From an uncultured Bacilli bacterium (lineage in GTDB: Bacteria > Bacillota_I > Bacilli_A > RF39 > UBA660), in assembly GCA_947624045.1 (NCBI GenBank), contig CANQIL010000001.1, forward strand, positions 92,978 through 156,977: a stretch of DNA of 64,000 bases, read 5' to 3'. The notes below the pieces were generated by a model. That model did no database searches. It saw nothing but the letters and a program-made list of their open reading frames with translations, and was not told where the DNA came from. The position numbers were made by a program, and so were the translations under genes. Positions 46,154 through 56,189 of the stretch are shown piece after piece (positions within the stretch are counted from its first letter, which is position 1; each line of letters starts with the position of its first letter).

Positions 46154-46270
46154 ATGAAAAAGTTAGATAATGGTGGGTGGAGTTTAGGAATGATGATAGG
46201 CCTTTTAATAGGATTTGCTATCTTTTTGTTGATTATAGTTTTTTTATCTTTTAAAATGGGACTTGATTAG
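46154..46270 (+). CDS. Small single-pass membrane protein
   Basis: A 38-residue frame starting at ATG 46154 with GGGTGA upstream codes for a charged head (MKKLDNGGW), one hydrophobic segment (about residues 12-33), and a short tail. It sits alone between rpoC and the aquaporin gene, where ribosomal protein genes rplGB would be in B. subtilis. Small membrane proteins are often real but I know of no family for it. Confidence 0.55.
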   Translation: MKKLDNGGWSLGMMIGLLIGFAIFLLIIVFLSFKMGLD

Positions 46271-46375
46271 ATTAGAAAAAGTGTAATTATTTAGCATAAT
46301 TAGGAATAAAATTGATATAAAGGGGGACTTGTAAAAGTAATTTTAATGTTTTATACTTATCATAAGGAGGAGAAG

Positions 46376-47071
46376 ATGAGAAAGTATATTGCGGAATTTA
46401 TAGGGACTTTCGTACTTACATTTGTAGGTTGTGGTGCCGCTAGTATTTCAGGTGGTATTAATGGTGTACTTGGTGTGCTTGGGATTGCTATGGCATTTGG
46501 GCTAGCTATTGTTGCTATGGCATATTCAATTGGTAATATTTCAGGTTGTCATATTAATCCAGCTGTGTCATTTGGTATGCTAGTATCTAAGAAAATGAGT
46601 GTTAAAGATTTTTGCTTTTATGTAGTAGCTCAAGTATTAGGTGCGATAGTGGCAGCATTTATGCTTAAGACGATTGGAAGTATGTGTAGTCCGGTTATTA
46701 GTGGTCTTGGAACTAATGGCTATGGTAAATTGTCATACGTTAACTTGAGTATGATGGGTGCTTTAATAGTAGAAGTTATTTTGACTTGTATTTTTGTACT
46801 TACTATTTTGGGTGTTACATCTAAAAAAGAAAATAGTAGTGTAAGCGGCTTAGTTATCGGACTTACTTTAGCATTTGTACATATTATTGGTATTCCATTG
46901 ACGGGAACAAGTGTTAATCCAGCAAGAAGCTTAGGACCAGCTTTGTTAGAAGGTGGTAAGGCTTTATCTCAAGTATGGGTATTTATTGTGGGACCATTAC
47001 TAGGAGCATTGATTGCTGCTTTGATTTGGATGTATCTATCTGAAAGTGCTAAGAAAACGAAAAATTCTTAA
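46376..47071 (+). CDS. Aquaporin (AqpZ/MIP family)
   Basis: This 231-residue protein is a MIP-family channel: six membrane segments, two NPA loops (GCHINPAVSFG and GTSVNPARSLGPAL), and the GTFVLTFVGCG start. Glycerol-facilitator type proteins have a different second half-loop; the NPARS with a downstream small residue pattern fits a water channel. AAGGAGG precedes ATG 46376, which decides the start. It lies between rpoC and rpsL where B. subtilis has none, so it is an insertion into the core order. Followed by a strong terminator. Confidence 0.92.
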   Translation: MRKYIAEFIGTFVLTFVGCGAASISGGINGVLGVLGIAMAFGLAIVAMAYSIGNISGCHINPAVSFGMLVSKKMSVKDFCFYVVAQVLGAIVAAFMLKTIGSMCSPVISGLGTNGYGKLSYVNLSMMGALIVEVILTCIFVLTILGVTSKKENSSVSGLVIGLTLAFVHIIGIPLTGTSVNPARSLGPALLEGGKALSQVWVFIVGPLLGALIAALIWMYLSESAKKTKNS

Positions 47072-47076
47072 AAAAG

Positions 47077-47101
47077 TCGGTATTTTGGGATACCGATTTT
47101 T
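47077..47101 (+). terminator. Terminator after the aquaporin gene
   Basis: TCGGTAT (47077-47083) pairs perfectly with ATACCGA (47090-47096), loop TTTGGG, followed by five T. Confidence 0.85.
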
Positions 47102-47289
47102 AAATCATTTTAGAAAGTGTTTTTTTATAAGTTAGTGCTTTCTTTTAAAAAAGATAATTTAAAAAATTATTATATGGATAGAAACTATTTATTAAAACTT
47201 TTTATTCTGAAAGTAAAAATAGGTTTCACAAAAAGTAAAAATAAGCTTAATTTTTTTTATTTTTGCAATAAGATAAGTTAAATTTGTTG
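47102..47289. other. AT-rich intergenic stretch before rpsL
   Basis: No gene is seen. A second hairpin-like AGAAAG...CTTTCT (about 47111-47145) follows the terminator, then the repeated motif AAAGTAAAAATA. I see nothing else. Confidence 0.6.
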
Positions 47290-47318
47290 TTGACTTTGGT
47301 AGGTAGTCGTGTTATATT
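47290..47318 (+). promoter_or_regulatory. Promoter of rpsL-rpsG-fusA
   Basis: TTGACT (47290-47295) and TATATT (47313-47318) are spaced 17 bp. Two hairpins follow: CTTTGC/GCAAAG (47338-47354) and TACAC/GTGTA (47377-47394), which could be an S12/S7 leader; the family is not identified. Confidence 0.7.
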
Positions 47319-47413
47319 ATTACTGCTGATTAAATATCTTTGCTTGTAGCAAAGTTTTATTTAAGGGGTAAAATGATACACCTGGATATGTGTAAAGAAA
47401 GGAGATAGATTTT

Positions 47414-47824
47414 ATGCCTACAATTAACCAATTAGTTCATAAAAATCGTAAGGATAAAGTAAGAAAGAGTAAAGCACCAGTTCTTGGTGTAGGTTTAAAT
47501 ACAATTAAGAAAAAGACAACAGATACTAATGCTCCTCAAAAACGTGGAGTATGTACTCGTGTTGGTACTAAGACACCTAAGAAACCAAACTCTGCATTAC
47601 GTAAGTATGCTCGTGTACGTTTATCAAACGGAAAAGAAGTAGATACTTATATTCCAGGAATTGGACATAACTTACAAGAACATAGTGTAGTATTAATTCG
47701 TGGTGGTCGTGTTAAAGACTTAATCGGAGTTCGTTATCATATTATTCGTGGTACTTTAGATACTGCTGGTGTTAAAGATCGTAAACAAGGTCGTAGTAAG
47801 TATGGTGCAAAAAGACCTAAATAG
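47414..47824 (+). CDS. rpsL: 30S ribosomal protein S12
   Basis: S12 is the decoding-centre protein whose mutations cause streptomycin resistance. The 136-residue protein shows [90 protein letters not shown] precedes the ATG. It heads the str operon. Confidence 0.97.
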   Translation: MPTINQLVHKNRKDKVRKSKAPVLGVGLNTIKKKTTDTNAPQKRGVCTRVGTKTPKKPNSALRKYARVRLSNGKEVDTYIPGIGHNLQEHSVVLIRGGRVKDLIGVRYHIIRGTLDTAGVKDRKQGRSKYGAKRPK

Positions 47825-47854
47825 AAAGAAAAATTAGTGAAGGGAGGAATTTAA

Positions 47855-48322
47855 ATGCGTAAGAGACGTGCAGTTAAAAGAGATGTTCTACCAGATCCAA
47901 TATATAAATCAAAAGTAGTTGCTAAACTAATTAATACAATTATGTTGGATGGTAAAAAAGGAATAGCTCAATCAATAGTTTATGAAGCATTTGATAAAGT
48001 AAAAGAAAAATCTGGTAAAGATCCAGTTGAAGTGTTTAATGCAGCTATGGAAAATATTCAACCACAACTTGAAGTTAAGAGTCGTCGTGTAGGTGGATCT
48101 AACTATCAAGTACCAATTGAAGTTACACCAGCTAGAGGACAAGCATTAGCACTTAGATGGTTAACAAAATATTCGCGTGAACGCGGTGGAAAAGGTATGG
48201 CTGATAATTTAGCTAATGAAATAATTGATGCATCTAATGGTACTGGTGCAGCAGTTAAAAAACGTGAAGATACTCATAGAATGGCTGAAGCTAACAAGGC
48301 TTTTGCTCATTATAGATGGTAG
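47855..48322 (+). CDS. rpsG: 30S ribosomal protein S7
   Basis: S7 nucleates assembly of the 30S head. The 155-residue protein shows [27 protein letters not shown] at the start, then [24 protein letters not shown] and the conserved [20 protein letters not shown] end. GGAGG precedes the ATG. str operon member. Confidence 0.97.
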   Translation: MRKRRAVKRDVLPDPIYKSKVVAKLINTIMLDGKKGIAQSIVYEAFDKVKEKSGKDPVEVFNAAMENIQPQLEVKSRRVGGSNYQVPIEVTPARGQALALRWLTKYSRERGGKGMADNLANEIIDASNGTGAAVKKREDTHRMAEANKAFAHYRW

Positions 48323-48335
48323 GAAGGAGTAAAGT

Positions 48336-50405
48336 ATGGCAAGAGATACGTCTTTAGAGAGAACAAGAAATATCGGAATAATGGCTCACATCGATGCAGG
48401 TAAAACTACTTGTACAGAGCGAATCTTATTCCATACGGGGGTTACTCATAAGATTGGTGAAACTCATGATGGTGAATCACAAATGGACTGGATGGCTCAA
48501 GAACAAGAACGTGGTATTACTATTACTTCAGCTGCTACTACAGCACACTGGAAAGGACATCGTTTAAATATTATCGATACGCCAGGACATGTTGACTTTA
48601 CAATTGAAGTATCTAGATCACTTCGTGTTTTAGATGGAGCTGTTGCTTTGCTTGATGCACAAGCAGGAGTTGAACCACAAACTGAGACGGTTTGGAGACA
48701 AGCAAGTGAATTTAAAGTTCCTAGAATTATTTTTGCTAATAAAATGGACAAAATGGGAGCTAATTTTGAATATAGTTTAAAAACAATTAAGGACCGTTTA
48801 GGAGTTAATGCTAAACCTATTGAATGGCCAATTGGAGCTGAGTCTGACTTTAATGGAGTTATTGATTTAGTAACAATGAAAGCATATCATTATGATGGGG
48901 AGCAAAAAGAAGATGCTAAGGAAATTGAAATTCCAGCTGATTTAAAAGATATTGCTTTAGAAAAACGTGCAGAATTAATTGATGCTGTTGCTGAATATGA
49001 TGATGATATGATGATGACCTATCTTGATGGTGGCGAAGTTACTGTTGAGATGATTAAAAAGGCTATTAGAAATGGTACTTTACAGGCAGAGTTTTTCCCT
49101 GTAATGTGTGGAACTGCTTTAGGAAATATGGGTATTAAGTTGTTGCTTGATGCCGTAGTTGATTATTTACCAAGCCCACTTGATATTGCTTCAATTAAGG
49201 GTACTACTTTAGATGGTAAGGATGCAGAACGTCATCCAAGTGATACTGAGCCATTTTCGGCTTTAGCATTTAAAGTTATGACTGATCCTTTTGTTGGACG
49301 TTTAACATTCTTTAGAGTTTATTCTGGTCATTTAGCTAGTGGTTCTTATGTTTTAAACTCAACTAAGGATTCTAAAGAAAGAATTGGTCGTATTCTTCAA
49401 ATGCATGCTAATAACCGTAAGGAAATTACTGATGTTTACACAGGAGATATTGCTGCTGCAGTAGGACTTAAGAATACTACTACAGGTGATACTTTGTGTG
49501 ATGAAAAGAAACCAATTATCTTAGAAAGCTTAGTTGTTCCTGAACCAGTTATTCAATTAGCTGTTGAACCTAAGTCAAAAGCTGACCAAGATAAGATGGC
49601 TTTAGCTTTACAAAAGCTTGCTGAGGAGGACCCAACATTTAAAGTACACACTGACCATGAAACTGGTCAAACAGTTATTGCTGGTATGGGTGAGTTACAT
49701 TTGGATGTTTTGGTTGACCGTATGAAGCGTGAGTTTAATGTTGAAGCAAATGTTGGAGCTCCACAGGTTGCTTATCGTGAAACTATTAAACAAGCAGGAG
49801 ATTGTGAAGGTAAGTATATTAAACAATCAGGTGGTCGTGGACAATATGGACACGTATGGGTTAAGTTTGAGCCAAATCCTGATAAAGGTTATGAGTTTGT
49901 TGACCAAATCGTTGGTGGTGTTGTTCCTCGTGAATATATACCAGTTGTTGATAAGGGATTACAAGAAGCTTTACAAACAGGTGTACTTGCTGGATATCCG
50001 ATGATAGATGTTAAGGCTACATTATTTGATGGTAGTTATCATGATGTAGACTCTAACGAAATGGCATTTAAGATTGCTGCTAGCTTCGCTTTAAAAGAGG
50101 CTAAGAATAAGTGTATGCCAGTTTTACTTGAACCTATAATGAAAGTTGATGTTACTACACCAGATGAATATTTTGGTAATGTAATGGGAGATTTAACTTC
50201 TCGTCGTGGTAAGCCACTTGGTCAAGAATCTGTAGGTAATGCAGTAAAACTTAGTGCAATGGTTCCACTTTCAGAAATGTTTGGATATGCAACTAACCTT
50301 CGTTCAAATACGCAAGGTAGAGCAACTTTCGTAATGTTCTTTGACCATTATGAAGAGGTTCCAAAAAATATTGCTGAAGAAATTATTAAAAAGAGTGGAA
50401 ATTAA
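48336..50405 (+). CDS. fusA: Elongation factor G
   Basis: EF-G catalyses ribosomal translocation with GTP. The 689-residue protein has the P-loop [47 protein letters not shown] and [10 protein letters not shown] in domain I, then the other EF-G domains ([20 protein letters not shown] in domain IV). GGAGTA precedes ATG 48336. Confidence 0.97.
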   Translation: MARDTSLERTRNIGIMAHIDAGKTTCTERILFHTGVTHKIGETHDGESQMDWMAQEQERGITITSAATTAHWKGHRLNIIDTPGHVDFTIEVSRSLRVLDGAVALLDAQAGVEPQTETVWRQASEFKVPRIIFANKMDKMGANFEYSLKTIKDRLGVNAKPIEWPIGAESDFNGVIDLVTMKAYHYDGEQKEDAKEIEIPADLKDIALEKRAELIDAVAEYDDDMMMTYLDGGEVTVEMIKKAIRNGTLQAEFFPVMCGTALGNMGIKLLLDAVVDYLPSPLDIASIKGTTLDGKDAERHPSDTEPFSALAFKVMTDPFVGRLTFFRVYSGHLASGSYVLNSTKDSKERIGRILQMHANNRKEITDVYTGDIAAAVGLKNTTTGDTLCDEKKPIILESLVVPEPVIQLAVEPKSKADQDKMALALQKLAEEDPTFKVHTDHETGQTVIAGMGELHLDVLVDRMKREFNVEANVGAPQVAYRETIKQAGDCEGKYIKQSGGRGQYGHVWVKFEPNPDKGYEFVDQIVGGVVPREYIPVVDKGLQEALQTGVLAGYPMIDVKATLFDGSYHDVDSNEMAFKIAASFALKEAKNKCMPVLLEPIMKVDVTTPDEYFGNVMGDLTSRRGKPLGQESVGNAVKLSAMVPLSEMFGYATNLRSNTQGRATFVMFFDHYEEVPKNIAEEIIKKSGN

Positions 50406-50490
50406 TTAAAAATAGTATCAAAATAGTTGAAAAACTTTCAATTATTAGATAAAATATAATTTGTAAATGAAAAAGGAGGAAATTAATAAT

Positions 50491-51675
50491 ATGGCAAAAC
50501 AAAAATTTGATCGTTCAAAACCACATGTTAACATTGGTACAATTGGACACGTAGATCATGGTAAAACTACTTTAACTGCTGCTATTACAAAAGTATTAGC
50601 TGGAAAAAATGGTAATGAAGCTGTTGATTTCGCTAATATTGATAAGGCACCAGAAGAAAGAGAACGTGGTATTACTATCAATACTGCTCACGTTGAGTAC
50701 AGTACTGATAAAAGACATTATGCACACGTAGACTGCCCTGGACATGCTGATTATGTTAAAAACATGATTACTGGTGCAGCTCAAATGGATGGAGCAATCT
50801 TAGTTATTGCTGCTACTGATGGACCTATGGCACAAACTCGTGAACACATCTTACTTGCTCGTCAAGTTGGAGTACCTAAAATGGTAGTATTTATGAATAA
50901 GTGTGATATGGTTGATGATCCAGAATTACTTGATTTAGTAGAAATGGAAATTCGTGATTTATTAACTGAATATGATTATGATGGAGATAATACTCCAATT
51001 ATCCGTGGTTCTGCTTTAAAGGCTCTTGAAGGTGATCCTGCATGGACTGATAAGATTAATGAATTAATGGATGCTGTTGATACTTGGATTCCAACTCCAG
51101 AAAGAGATAATGATAAACCTTTCTTAATGAGTATTGAAGATGTATTCACAATCACTGGTCGTGGTACAGTTGTTACTGGACGTGTTGAACGTGGACAATT
51201 AAAATTAAATGATGAAGTTGAAATCGTTGGTATTAAAGAAACTAAGAAGACAGTTGTTACTGGTATTGAAATGTTCCGTAAACAATTAGATTATGCTGAA
51301 GCAGGAGACAATGCTGGTGTATTATTACGTGGTATTGCTCGTGAAGAAGTTGAACGTGGACAAGTTCTTGCTAAACCAGGAAGTGTTACACCTCATAATA
51401 AATTTAAAGCTACAGTATACGTTCTAAGTAAAGAAGAAGGTGGACGTCATACTCCATTCTTCAACAACTATCGTCCTCAATTCTATTTCAGAACTACTGA
51501 TGTAACAGGGGTTATTACTCTACCAGAAGGAACTGAAATGGTAATGCCAGGAGATAACGTTGATATGACAGTTGAATTAATCCATCCAATTGCTCTTGAA
51601 CAAGGTACTAAGTTCTCTATCCGTGAGGGTGGACGTACTGTTGGTGCTGGTAACGTTACTGAAATTCTTGGATAA
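50491..51675 (+). CDS. tuf: Elongation factor Tu
   Basis: EF-Tu delivers aminoacyl-tRNA. The 394-residue protein has [47 protein letters not shown] and NKCDMVDD in the GTPase domain, then domains 2 and 3. The start ATG 50491 follows AAGGAGG by about 8 bases. Its codon use is strongly biased toward C-ending favoured codons, as in highly expressed genes. It ends the str operon and is followed by a strong terminator. Confidence 0.98.
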   Translation: MAKQKFDRSKPHVNIGTIGHVDHGKTTLTAAITKVLAGKNGNEAVDFANIDKAPEERERGITINTAHVEYSTDKRHYAHVDCPGHADYVKNMITGAAQMDGAILVIAATDGPMAQTREHILLARQVGVPKMVVFMNKCDMVDDPELLDLVEMEIRDLLTEYDYDGDNTPIIRGSALKALEGDPAWTDKINELMDAVDTWIPTPERDNDKPFLMSIEDVFTITGRGTVVTGRVERGQLKLNDEVEIVGIKETKKTVVTGIEMFRKQLDYAEAGDNAGVLLRGIAREEVERGQVLAKPGSVTPHNKFKATVYVLSKEEGGRHTPFFNNYRPQFYFRTTDVTGVITLPEGTEMVMPGDNVDMTVELIHPIALEQGTKFSIREGGRTVGAGNVTEILG

Positions 51676-51689
51676 TTTAAAAGTAAACT

Positions 51690-51723
51690 AAAAGACTGAG
51701 TACTTGTTGATTCAGTCTTTTTT
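51690..51723 (+). terminator. Terminator after tuf
   Basis: AAAGACTGA (51691-51699) pairs with TCAGTCTTT (51712-51720), followed by a run of T. Confidence 0.85.
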
Positions 51724-51791
51724 GTGCTTTTTTAATTATAAAAAATGTTTTTCAAAGTCATTAAATAAAATATAAGCTAAAAAAAAATTGA

Positions 51792-51829
51792 CAAAAAAAT
51801 AAGGAACAATTAAATTTATATTGCTCCTT
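51792..51829 (-). terminator. Terminator of the minus-strand FemAB gene
   Basis: AAGGAACAAT (51801-51810) and ATTGCTCCTT (51820-51829) form a nearly perfect stem; on the minus strand a run of about seven T follows, so it ends the femAB transcript. Confidence 0.75.
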
Positions 51830-51832
51830 AAA

Positions 51833-53074
51833 TTATTTTTTCTTATTAAACTTTTCAAATAAGTTGTAACTAAATTTATTTAAAACAATATCAAACTCGC
51901 CAATATATTCAGTAATAGTAGAATTAAAACCTAACTTACTTTCATTTAGACCACGATATTCATTATCTTTTTCAAACTCTCCAACGACACCATTTAAGTT
52001 TAAATACTTAAAGCCTTTATCACTATAATCGTTAATCATACGCCATTTAATCAAATAATTAGCATTTAAGTAACCATATTCTTCATTGATACCCTCAGTA
52101 ATAATGTAAGCAGCATTATCATAAGTAATAACCATAGCGCCCGCTATAATGATACCGTCGGGATTATTTTTTAATAACTCAGTTGAAGTTACTAAGCTAT
52201 TTTTGTAAGAAGTCATTAATTTGTCAGACTCCATTTTTTTATTTAAAAAGTTATCTCTTTCTTTTTCATCTAGAGTAACATCTTGAACTTTAGAAGCTAA
52301 GATATCATTGTCTTCCATTTCTTTTTCATAAGTACGACGACTATTGATAACAAAAGCCTCAGTATTTATTTTAGCATAATATATTTCTACATTACCGGCA
52401 AAGTCATTAATAATAGATTTAAAATATGAAAGAGGCTTTTTTTCTTTTTTACCAACAAATTCATATAATTTATCGACATTATAACTGTCATCTTTAAAAA
52501 CTTCTACACCGCTATTAGTAGCTTTTCTAATTTTATTTCTAGTACGTTTATCAAACTTAGAAAATATTTCTCTTACATCTCTATTTAATACTATTAAAGC
52601 TTCCCAACGAGGTTTTTCGGTTTCAAAGAAAAGAGTTTTGCCTTTGTAAGAAAAGCCAGCTTTTTTTAAATTATCAATAATAGCGTTACCTTTATTATTA
52701 AAATTCATAATAGTACCAGTGTTATCTCTTACTGTTAAAGGGATATAAGGGTCTATTCTTAAAAGCATAAAGCCTTGTTTACCTAAGACTTCTTTTAATT
52801 TTTCCGCCATTTCATTTAAAGATTCGGCATTTTCATAATTATAAAGAATGCCTCTAGGAGCATAGGCCATTTTTTTATTCATAAAAGCGGTTTTATAAAG
52901 AAGTAGTGAAGCTCCAATTAACTTGTTTTGGTCATTAATAATTCCTAAATAGTGGGTGTTGTAACCAAACTTAGCCATTAAATTACCATAAGAGGAACTT
53001 TGAAAATAACTTCTATAACGATGAGCACTAGCATAATTATCAAATTGATCAGGACTTAATGTTACCATCTTCAT
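51833..53074 (-). CDS. FemAB/MurM family peptidoglycan bridge aminoacyltransferase
   Basis: This 413-residue cytoplasmic protein resembles the Fem family, which adds amino acids from aminoacyl-tRNA to lipid II side chains. Signs are FQSSSYGNLMAKFGYN near the start, APRGILYNYENAESLNEMAEKLKE, FDKRTRNKIRKATNSGVEV, and the end KYLNLNGVVGEFEKDNEYRGLNESKLGFNSTITEYIGEFDIVL, with a charged coiled-coil-like middle. It is the only gene here on the minus strand and is flanked by two + strand operons. Substrate amino acid is unknown. Cell wall relevance fits the presence of murD next door. Confidence 0.85.
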   Translation of the reverse strand: MKMVTLSPDQFDNYASAHRYRSYFQSSSYGNLMAKFGYNTHYLGIINDQNKLIGASLLLYKTAFMNKKMAYAPRGILYNYENAESLNEMAEKLKEVLGKQGFMLLRIDPYIPLTVRDNTGTIMNFNNKGNAIIDNLKKAGFSYKGKTLFFETEKPRWEALIVLNRDVREIFSKFDKRTRNKIRKATNSGVEVFKDDSYNVDKLYEFVGKKEKKPLSYFKSIINDFAGNVEIYYAKINTEAFVINSRRTYEKEMEDNDILASKVQDVTLDEKERDNFLNKKMESDKLMTSYKNSLVTSTELLKNNPDGIIIAGAMVITYDNAAYIITEGINEEYGYLNANYLIKWRMINDYSDKGFKYLNLNGVVGEFEKDNEYRGLNESKLGFNSTITEYIGEFDIVLNKFSYNLFEKFNKKK

Positions 53075-53203
53075 AAAATGACCCGCTTTCTTTATATTTA
53101 CTAAGTCAATTATAGCATACTAAGTAAAATACTTTCAATAAAAGAAAAGAAAATAATAGTTAAATTCTTAAAATTATAGTATACTTTAATTGGAGGATAT
53201 GTT

Positions 53204-54568
53204 ATGTTTGAAAACAAAAAGATTTTAATATTAGGACTTGCTAGAAGTGGTTATCAAGCAGCAGTTTTACTTTCTAAAAGAGGAAATACCGTTGTTTTAA
53301 ACGATAGTAAAAAGAAAGAAGAATTAGAAGCAGAAAAAATTGAAGAGTTAGAAAAGCTAGGGGTAGAACTAATATTAGGAGAGCATCCAGATGATTTGTT
53401 AGATGAAAGTTTTGATTATTTAGTAAAAAACCCAGGAGTACCAATAGACCATAAATACGTAAAAAGAGCACATGAATTAGATATAGAAGTTTTAAATGAA
53501 GTGGAAGTTGCTTATCGATTACTACCTAAAGGAGTAAAAATAATTGGAATTACAGGTACAAATGGTAAGACAACAACAACGACTTTGACTTATGAAATAA
53601 TGAAAGAAGCTTATGGAGAAAGAGTCTTTTTAGTAGGAAATATAGGCTTTCCATTATGTAGCATTTTAGATAAAGTTAAAGAAGATAGTATTTTAGTGAT
53701 GGAAGTATCTTGTCAACAACTAGAAAACTTAAAAGAATTTAATCCTTGTGTAGGAGTTATGACTAATCTAAGTGAAGCACATATTGACTTCTTTAAAAAT
53801 TATGAAAACTATAAAAAAGTAAAAGCAAAACTATTTAAGAATCAAACTAGTAAAGATGTAGCGATACTTAACTTAGAAAATGAAGATGTATTAGATGTTT
53901 GTAAAGATATAAAGTCAACAGTTAAGTACTTTTCAAGTAGTAAGGAAATAAATGGTTGTTATGTTGATAAAGAGGCAATTTATTACTATGGGGAAAAGGT
54001 TATAGATATAAGTGATATTTTAATAGTAGGTAAACATAATTTAGAAAATTGTATGGCTAGTATTATGGCTGTTAAAGAGTTTGATGTAACTAATGAAATT
54101 ATTAGAAAAGTTATTAGTAATTTTAAGGGGGTTGAACATAGGCTGGAGTATGTTGGTGAAGTTTTGGGGGTAAAATATTATAATGATACCGAAGCTACTA
54201 ATATTAAGTGTACACAAATAGCTCTTAGTTCATTTAAAAAACCTATAATTTTAATTTTAGGGGGCTTAGAAAGAGGACAAGATTTTAATGAACTTACTTC
54301 ATTTATGAAAAATGTAAAAGCAATTGTCGCGATAGGACAGTGTCGAGGTAGGGTCTTAGAATATGGAAGCACACTTGGAATACCGACTTATAGTTATGAG
54401 TTTTTAAAAGATGGTTTTGGAAAGTGTGTTGAGTTAGCCCGCCCGGAAGATGTTGTTTTATTAAGTCCAGCTTCGGCTTCATGGGACCAATATAAGGAAT
54501 GTGAGGTTCGAGGTAGTGAATTTAAGGGCTATGTTAAAGAATTAATGGAAAAAGAGGAGGAAAAATAA
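53204..54568 (+). CDS. murD: UDP-N-acetylmuramoylalanine--D-glutamate ligase
   Basis: MurD adds D-Glu to UDP-MurNAc-L-Ala in peptidoglycan precursor synthesis. The 454-residue protein has the N-terminal Rossmann [20 protein letters not shown], the ATP loop [24 protein letters not shown], and the C-terminal [30 protein letters not shown] precedes ATG 53204. Its stop overlaps the eno start by 1 bp (TAATG). murD is not in this place in B. subtilis. It shows that the cell makes a normal wall. Confidence 0.95.
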   Translation: MFENKKILILGLARSGYQAAVLLSKRGNTVVLNDSKKKEELEAEKIEELEKLGVELILGEHPDDLLDESFDYLVKNPGVPIDHKYVKRAHELDIEVLNEVEVAYRLLPKGVKIIGITGTNGKTTTTTLTYEIMKEAYGERVFLVGNIGFPLCSILDKVKEDSILVMEVSCQQLENLKEFNPCVGVMTNLSEAHIDFFKNYENYKKVKAKLFKNQTSKDVAILNLENEDVLDVCKDIKSTVKYFSSSKEINGCYVDKEAIYYYGEKVIDISDILIVGKHNLENCMASIMAVKEFDVTNEIIRKVISNFKGVEHRLEYVGEVLGVKYYNDTEATNIKCTQIALSSFKKPIILILGGLERGQDFNELTSFMKNVKAIVAIGQCRGRVLEYGSTLGIPTYSYEFLKDGFGKCVELARPEDVVLLSPASASWDQYKECEVRGSEFKGYVKELMEKEEEK

Positions 54569-55791
54569 TGAAAATAGCAAATGTAATAGGAAGAGAAGTT
54601 TTAGACTCAAGAGGAAATCCAACAGTAGAGGTTGATGTAATATTAGAAAATGGTGTTAGAGGTAGAGCAATTGTACCTAGTGGAGCTTCTACGGGGGAAA
54701 GAGAAGCTTTGGAAATGCGTGATGGTGAAGAGCGCTATAATGGAAAAGGTGTCTTGAAAGCTGTTAATAATGTTAATACGGTTTTAAGAGAAGCAGTTGT
54801 TGGAATGGATGTTCATTTACAAGAGGAAATTGATAGAAAAATGATAGAGCTTGATGGTACGGAAACTAAGTCTAGGTTAGGAGCTAATGCCATATTAGGT
54901 GTTAGTATGGCTGCTTTAAAAGCAAGTGCTTTAAATGAGGGACTTGAACTTTATCAGTATGTTGGTGATGGTAAGAGGTTGCCTGTTGCAATGATGAATA
55001 TAATTAATGGAGGAGCTCATGCGGATAATAATTTGGATTTTCAAGAATATATGATAGTTCCTCAAAGAGATACAATGCATGAAAGAGTAAGAGTAGGAGC
55101 AGAAGTTTTTCATAGTTTGAAAAAAGTTTTAAATGAAAAGGGCTACTTTACAGGAGTTGGTGATGAAGGTGGTTTTGCACCTAATTTGAATTCTAATAAA
55201 GAGGGCTTTGAATTAATTATGGAAGCTATTAAAAAAGCTGGTTATGAGCCAGGAGTAGATGTAAAAATTGCGATAGATGTAGCAGCTTCAGAATTTTATA
55301 AAGATGGAGTTTATCATGTGGACGGAAAAGAGCTTACAACAGATGAGTTAATTAATTTTTATCAAGAATTAGTTAATACTTATCCGATAATTTCTATAGA
55401 AGACCCTGTTGATGAAAATGATTGGGAGGGCTTTAGTAAAATAACAGAGCTTTTAGGTGATAAAATACAACTAGTAGGCGATGATATGTTTGTTACTAAT
55501 AAGAAATGCTTACAAATGGGAATTGATAAAAAGGCCGGTAATGCAATTTTATTAAAAGTAAATCAAATTGGAACAATTACAGAAACACTTGAAACTATTG
55601 AGCTTGCTAAGAGTCATGGGTATAAAACAATTATTTCTCATAGAAGTGGTGAAACAGAAGATACAACAATTGCCGACTTAGCTGTGGGGCTTGACTTGGG
55701 TCAGATAAAGACGGGGTCTATGTCTAGAACAGATAGAATTTGTAAGTATAATCAATTAATGAGAATAGAAGAAGAAATATTAAAGGGATAG
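54568..55791 (+). CDS. eno: Enolase
   Basis: Enolase converts 2-phosphoglycerate to phosphoenolpyruvate in glycolysis. The 407-residue protein (a little shorter than the usual about 430) has [35 protein letters not shown], the metal site residues in [19 protein letters not shown] and VGDDMFVTN, and [27 protein letters not shown] just upstream lies within murD. In B. subtilis eno ends the gapA operon and is followed by secG; here eno-secG-rnr-smpB-ssrA is the same order. Confidence 0.96.
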   Translation: MKIANVIGREVLDSRGNPTVEVDVILENGVRGRAIVPSGASTGEREALEMRDGEERYNGKGVLKAVNNVNTVLREAVVGMDVHLQEEIDRKMIELDGTETKSRLGANAILGVSMAALKASALNEGLELYQYVGDGKRLPVAMMNIINGGAHADNNLDFQEYMIVPQRDTMHERVRVGAEVFHSLKKVLNEKGYFTGVGDEGGFAPNLNSNKEGFELIMEAIKKAGYEPGVDVKIAIDVAASEFYKDGVYHVDGKELTTDELINFYQELVNTYPIISIEDPVDENDWEGFSKITELLGDKIQLVGDDMFVTNKKCLQMGIDKKAGNAILLKVNQIGTITETLETIELAKSHGYKTIISHRSGETEDTTIADLAVGLDLGQIKTGSMSRTDRICKYNQLMRIEEEILKG

Positions 55792-55867
55792 GCTAATATT
55801 AACTTGAAAAAAGTTGCGTTAACTTAGAAAATATGATAATATATTGGTGTTATTTGGAGGGATTTGT

Positions 55868-56083
55868 TTGGAAACAGCATTGTTAATTATATCAATATTA
55901 TTAATAATTATTGTATTATTACAAAGTTCTAAATCAGAAGGTGGAGCCCAAATTATTGGAGGGGGCGGAGCTGAATTGTTTGCTAAACGTAAAGAAAGAG
56001 GCTCAGAACTTGTTATTAGTAGAATTACATTACTTTTAGGACTTGCCTTTTTTGGAATTTGTTTGGTAGCAATGTTTTTATAG
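55868..56083 (+). CDS. secG: Preprotein translocase subunit SecG
   Basis: SecG is an auxiliary subunit of the SecYEG channel. The 71-residue protein has two membrane segments and the conserved loop LLQSSKSEGGAQIIGGGGAELF. TTG 55868 is chosen because GGAGGG lies 6 bases upstream. secG precedes rnr-smpB-ssrA as in B. subtilis. Confidence 0.9.
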   Translation: METALLIISILLIIIVLLQSSKSEGGAQIIGGGGAELFAKRKERGSELVISRITLLLGLAFFGICLVAMFL

Positions 56084-56189
56084 GACTTAGGTCCTTTTTC
56101 TTTTTATGGAAATTGCATAGTGCAATGGAAAAAAGGGGCTAGTTATTAGGTTTAAAATAACGTATAATAGAGGATAGAAGGTGATACTA

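Noticed and set aside
51833-53074. Minus-strand frames elsewhere (for example 22942-23277 and 25975-26328) as genes
   Set aside because: They run opposite to clear + strand genes, lack ribosome-binding sites and carry composition mirrored from the overlapping genes. Only the FemAB frame has independent support.
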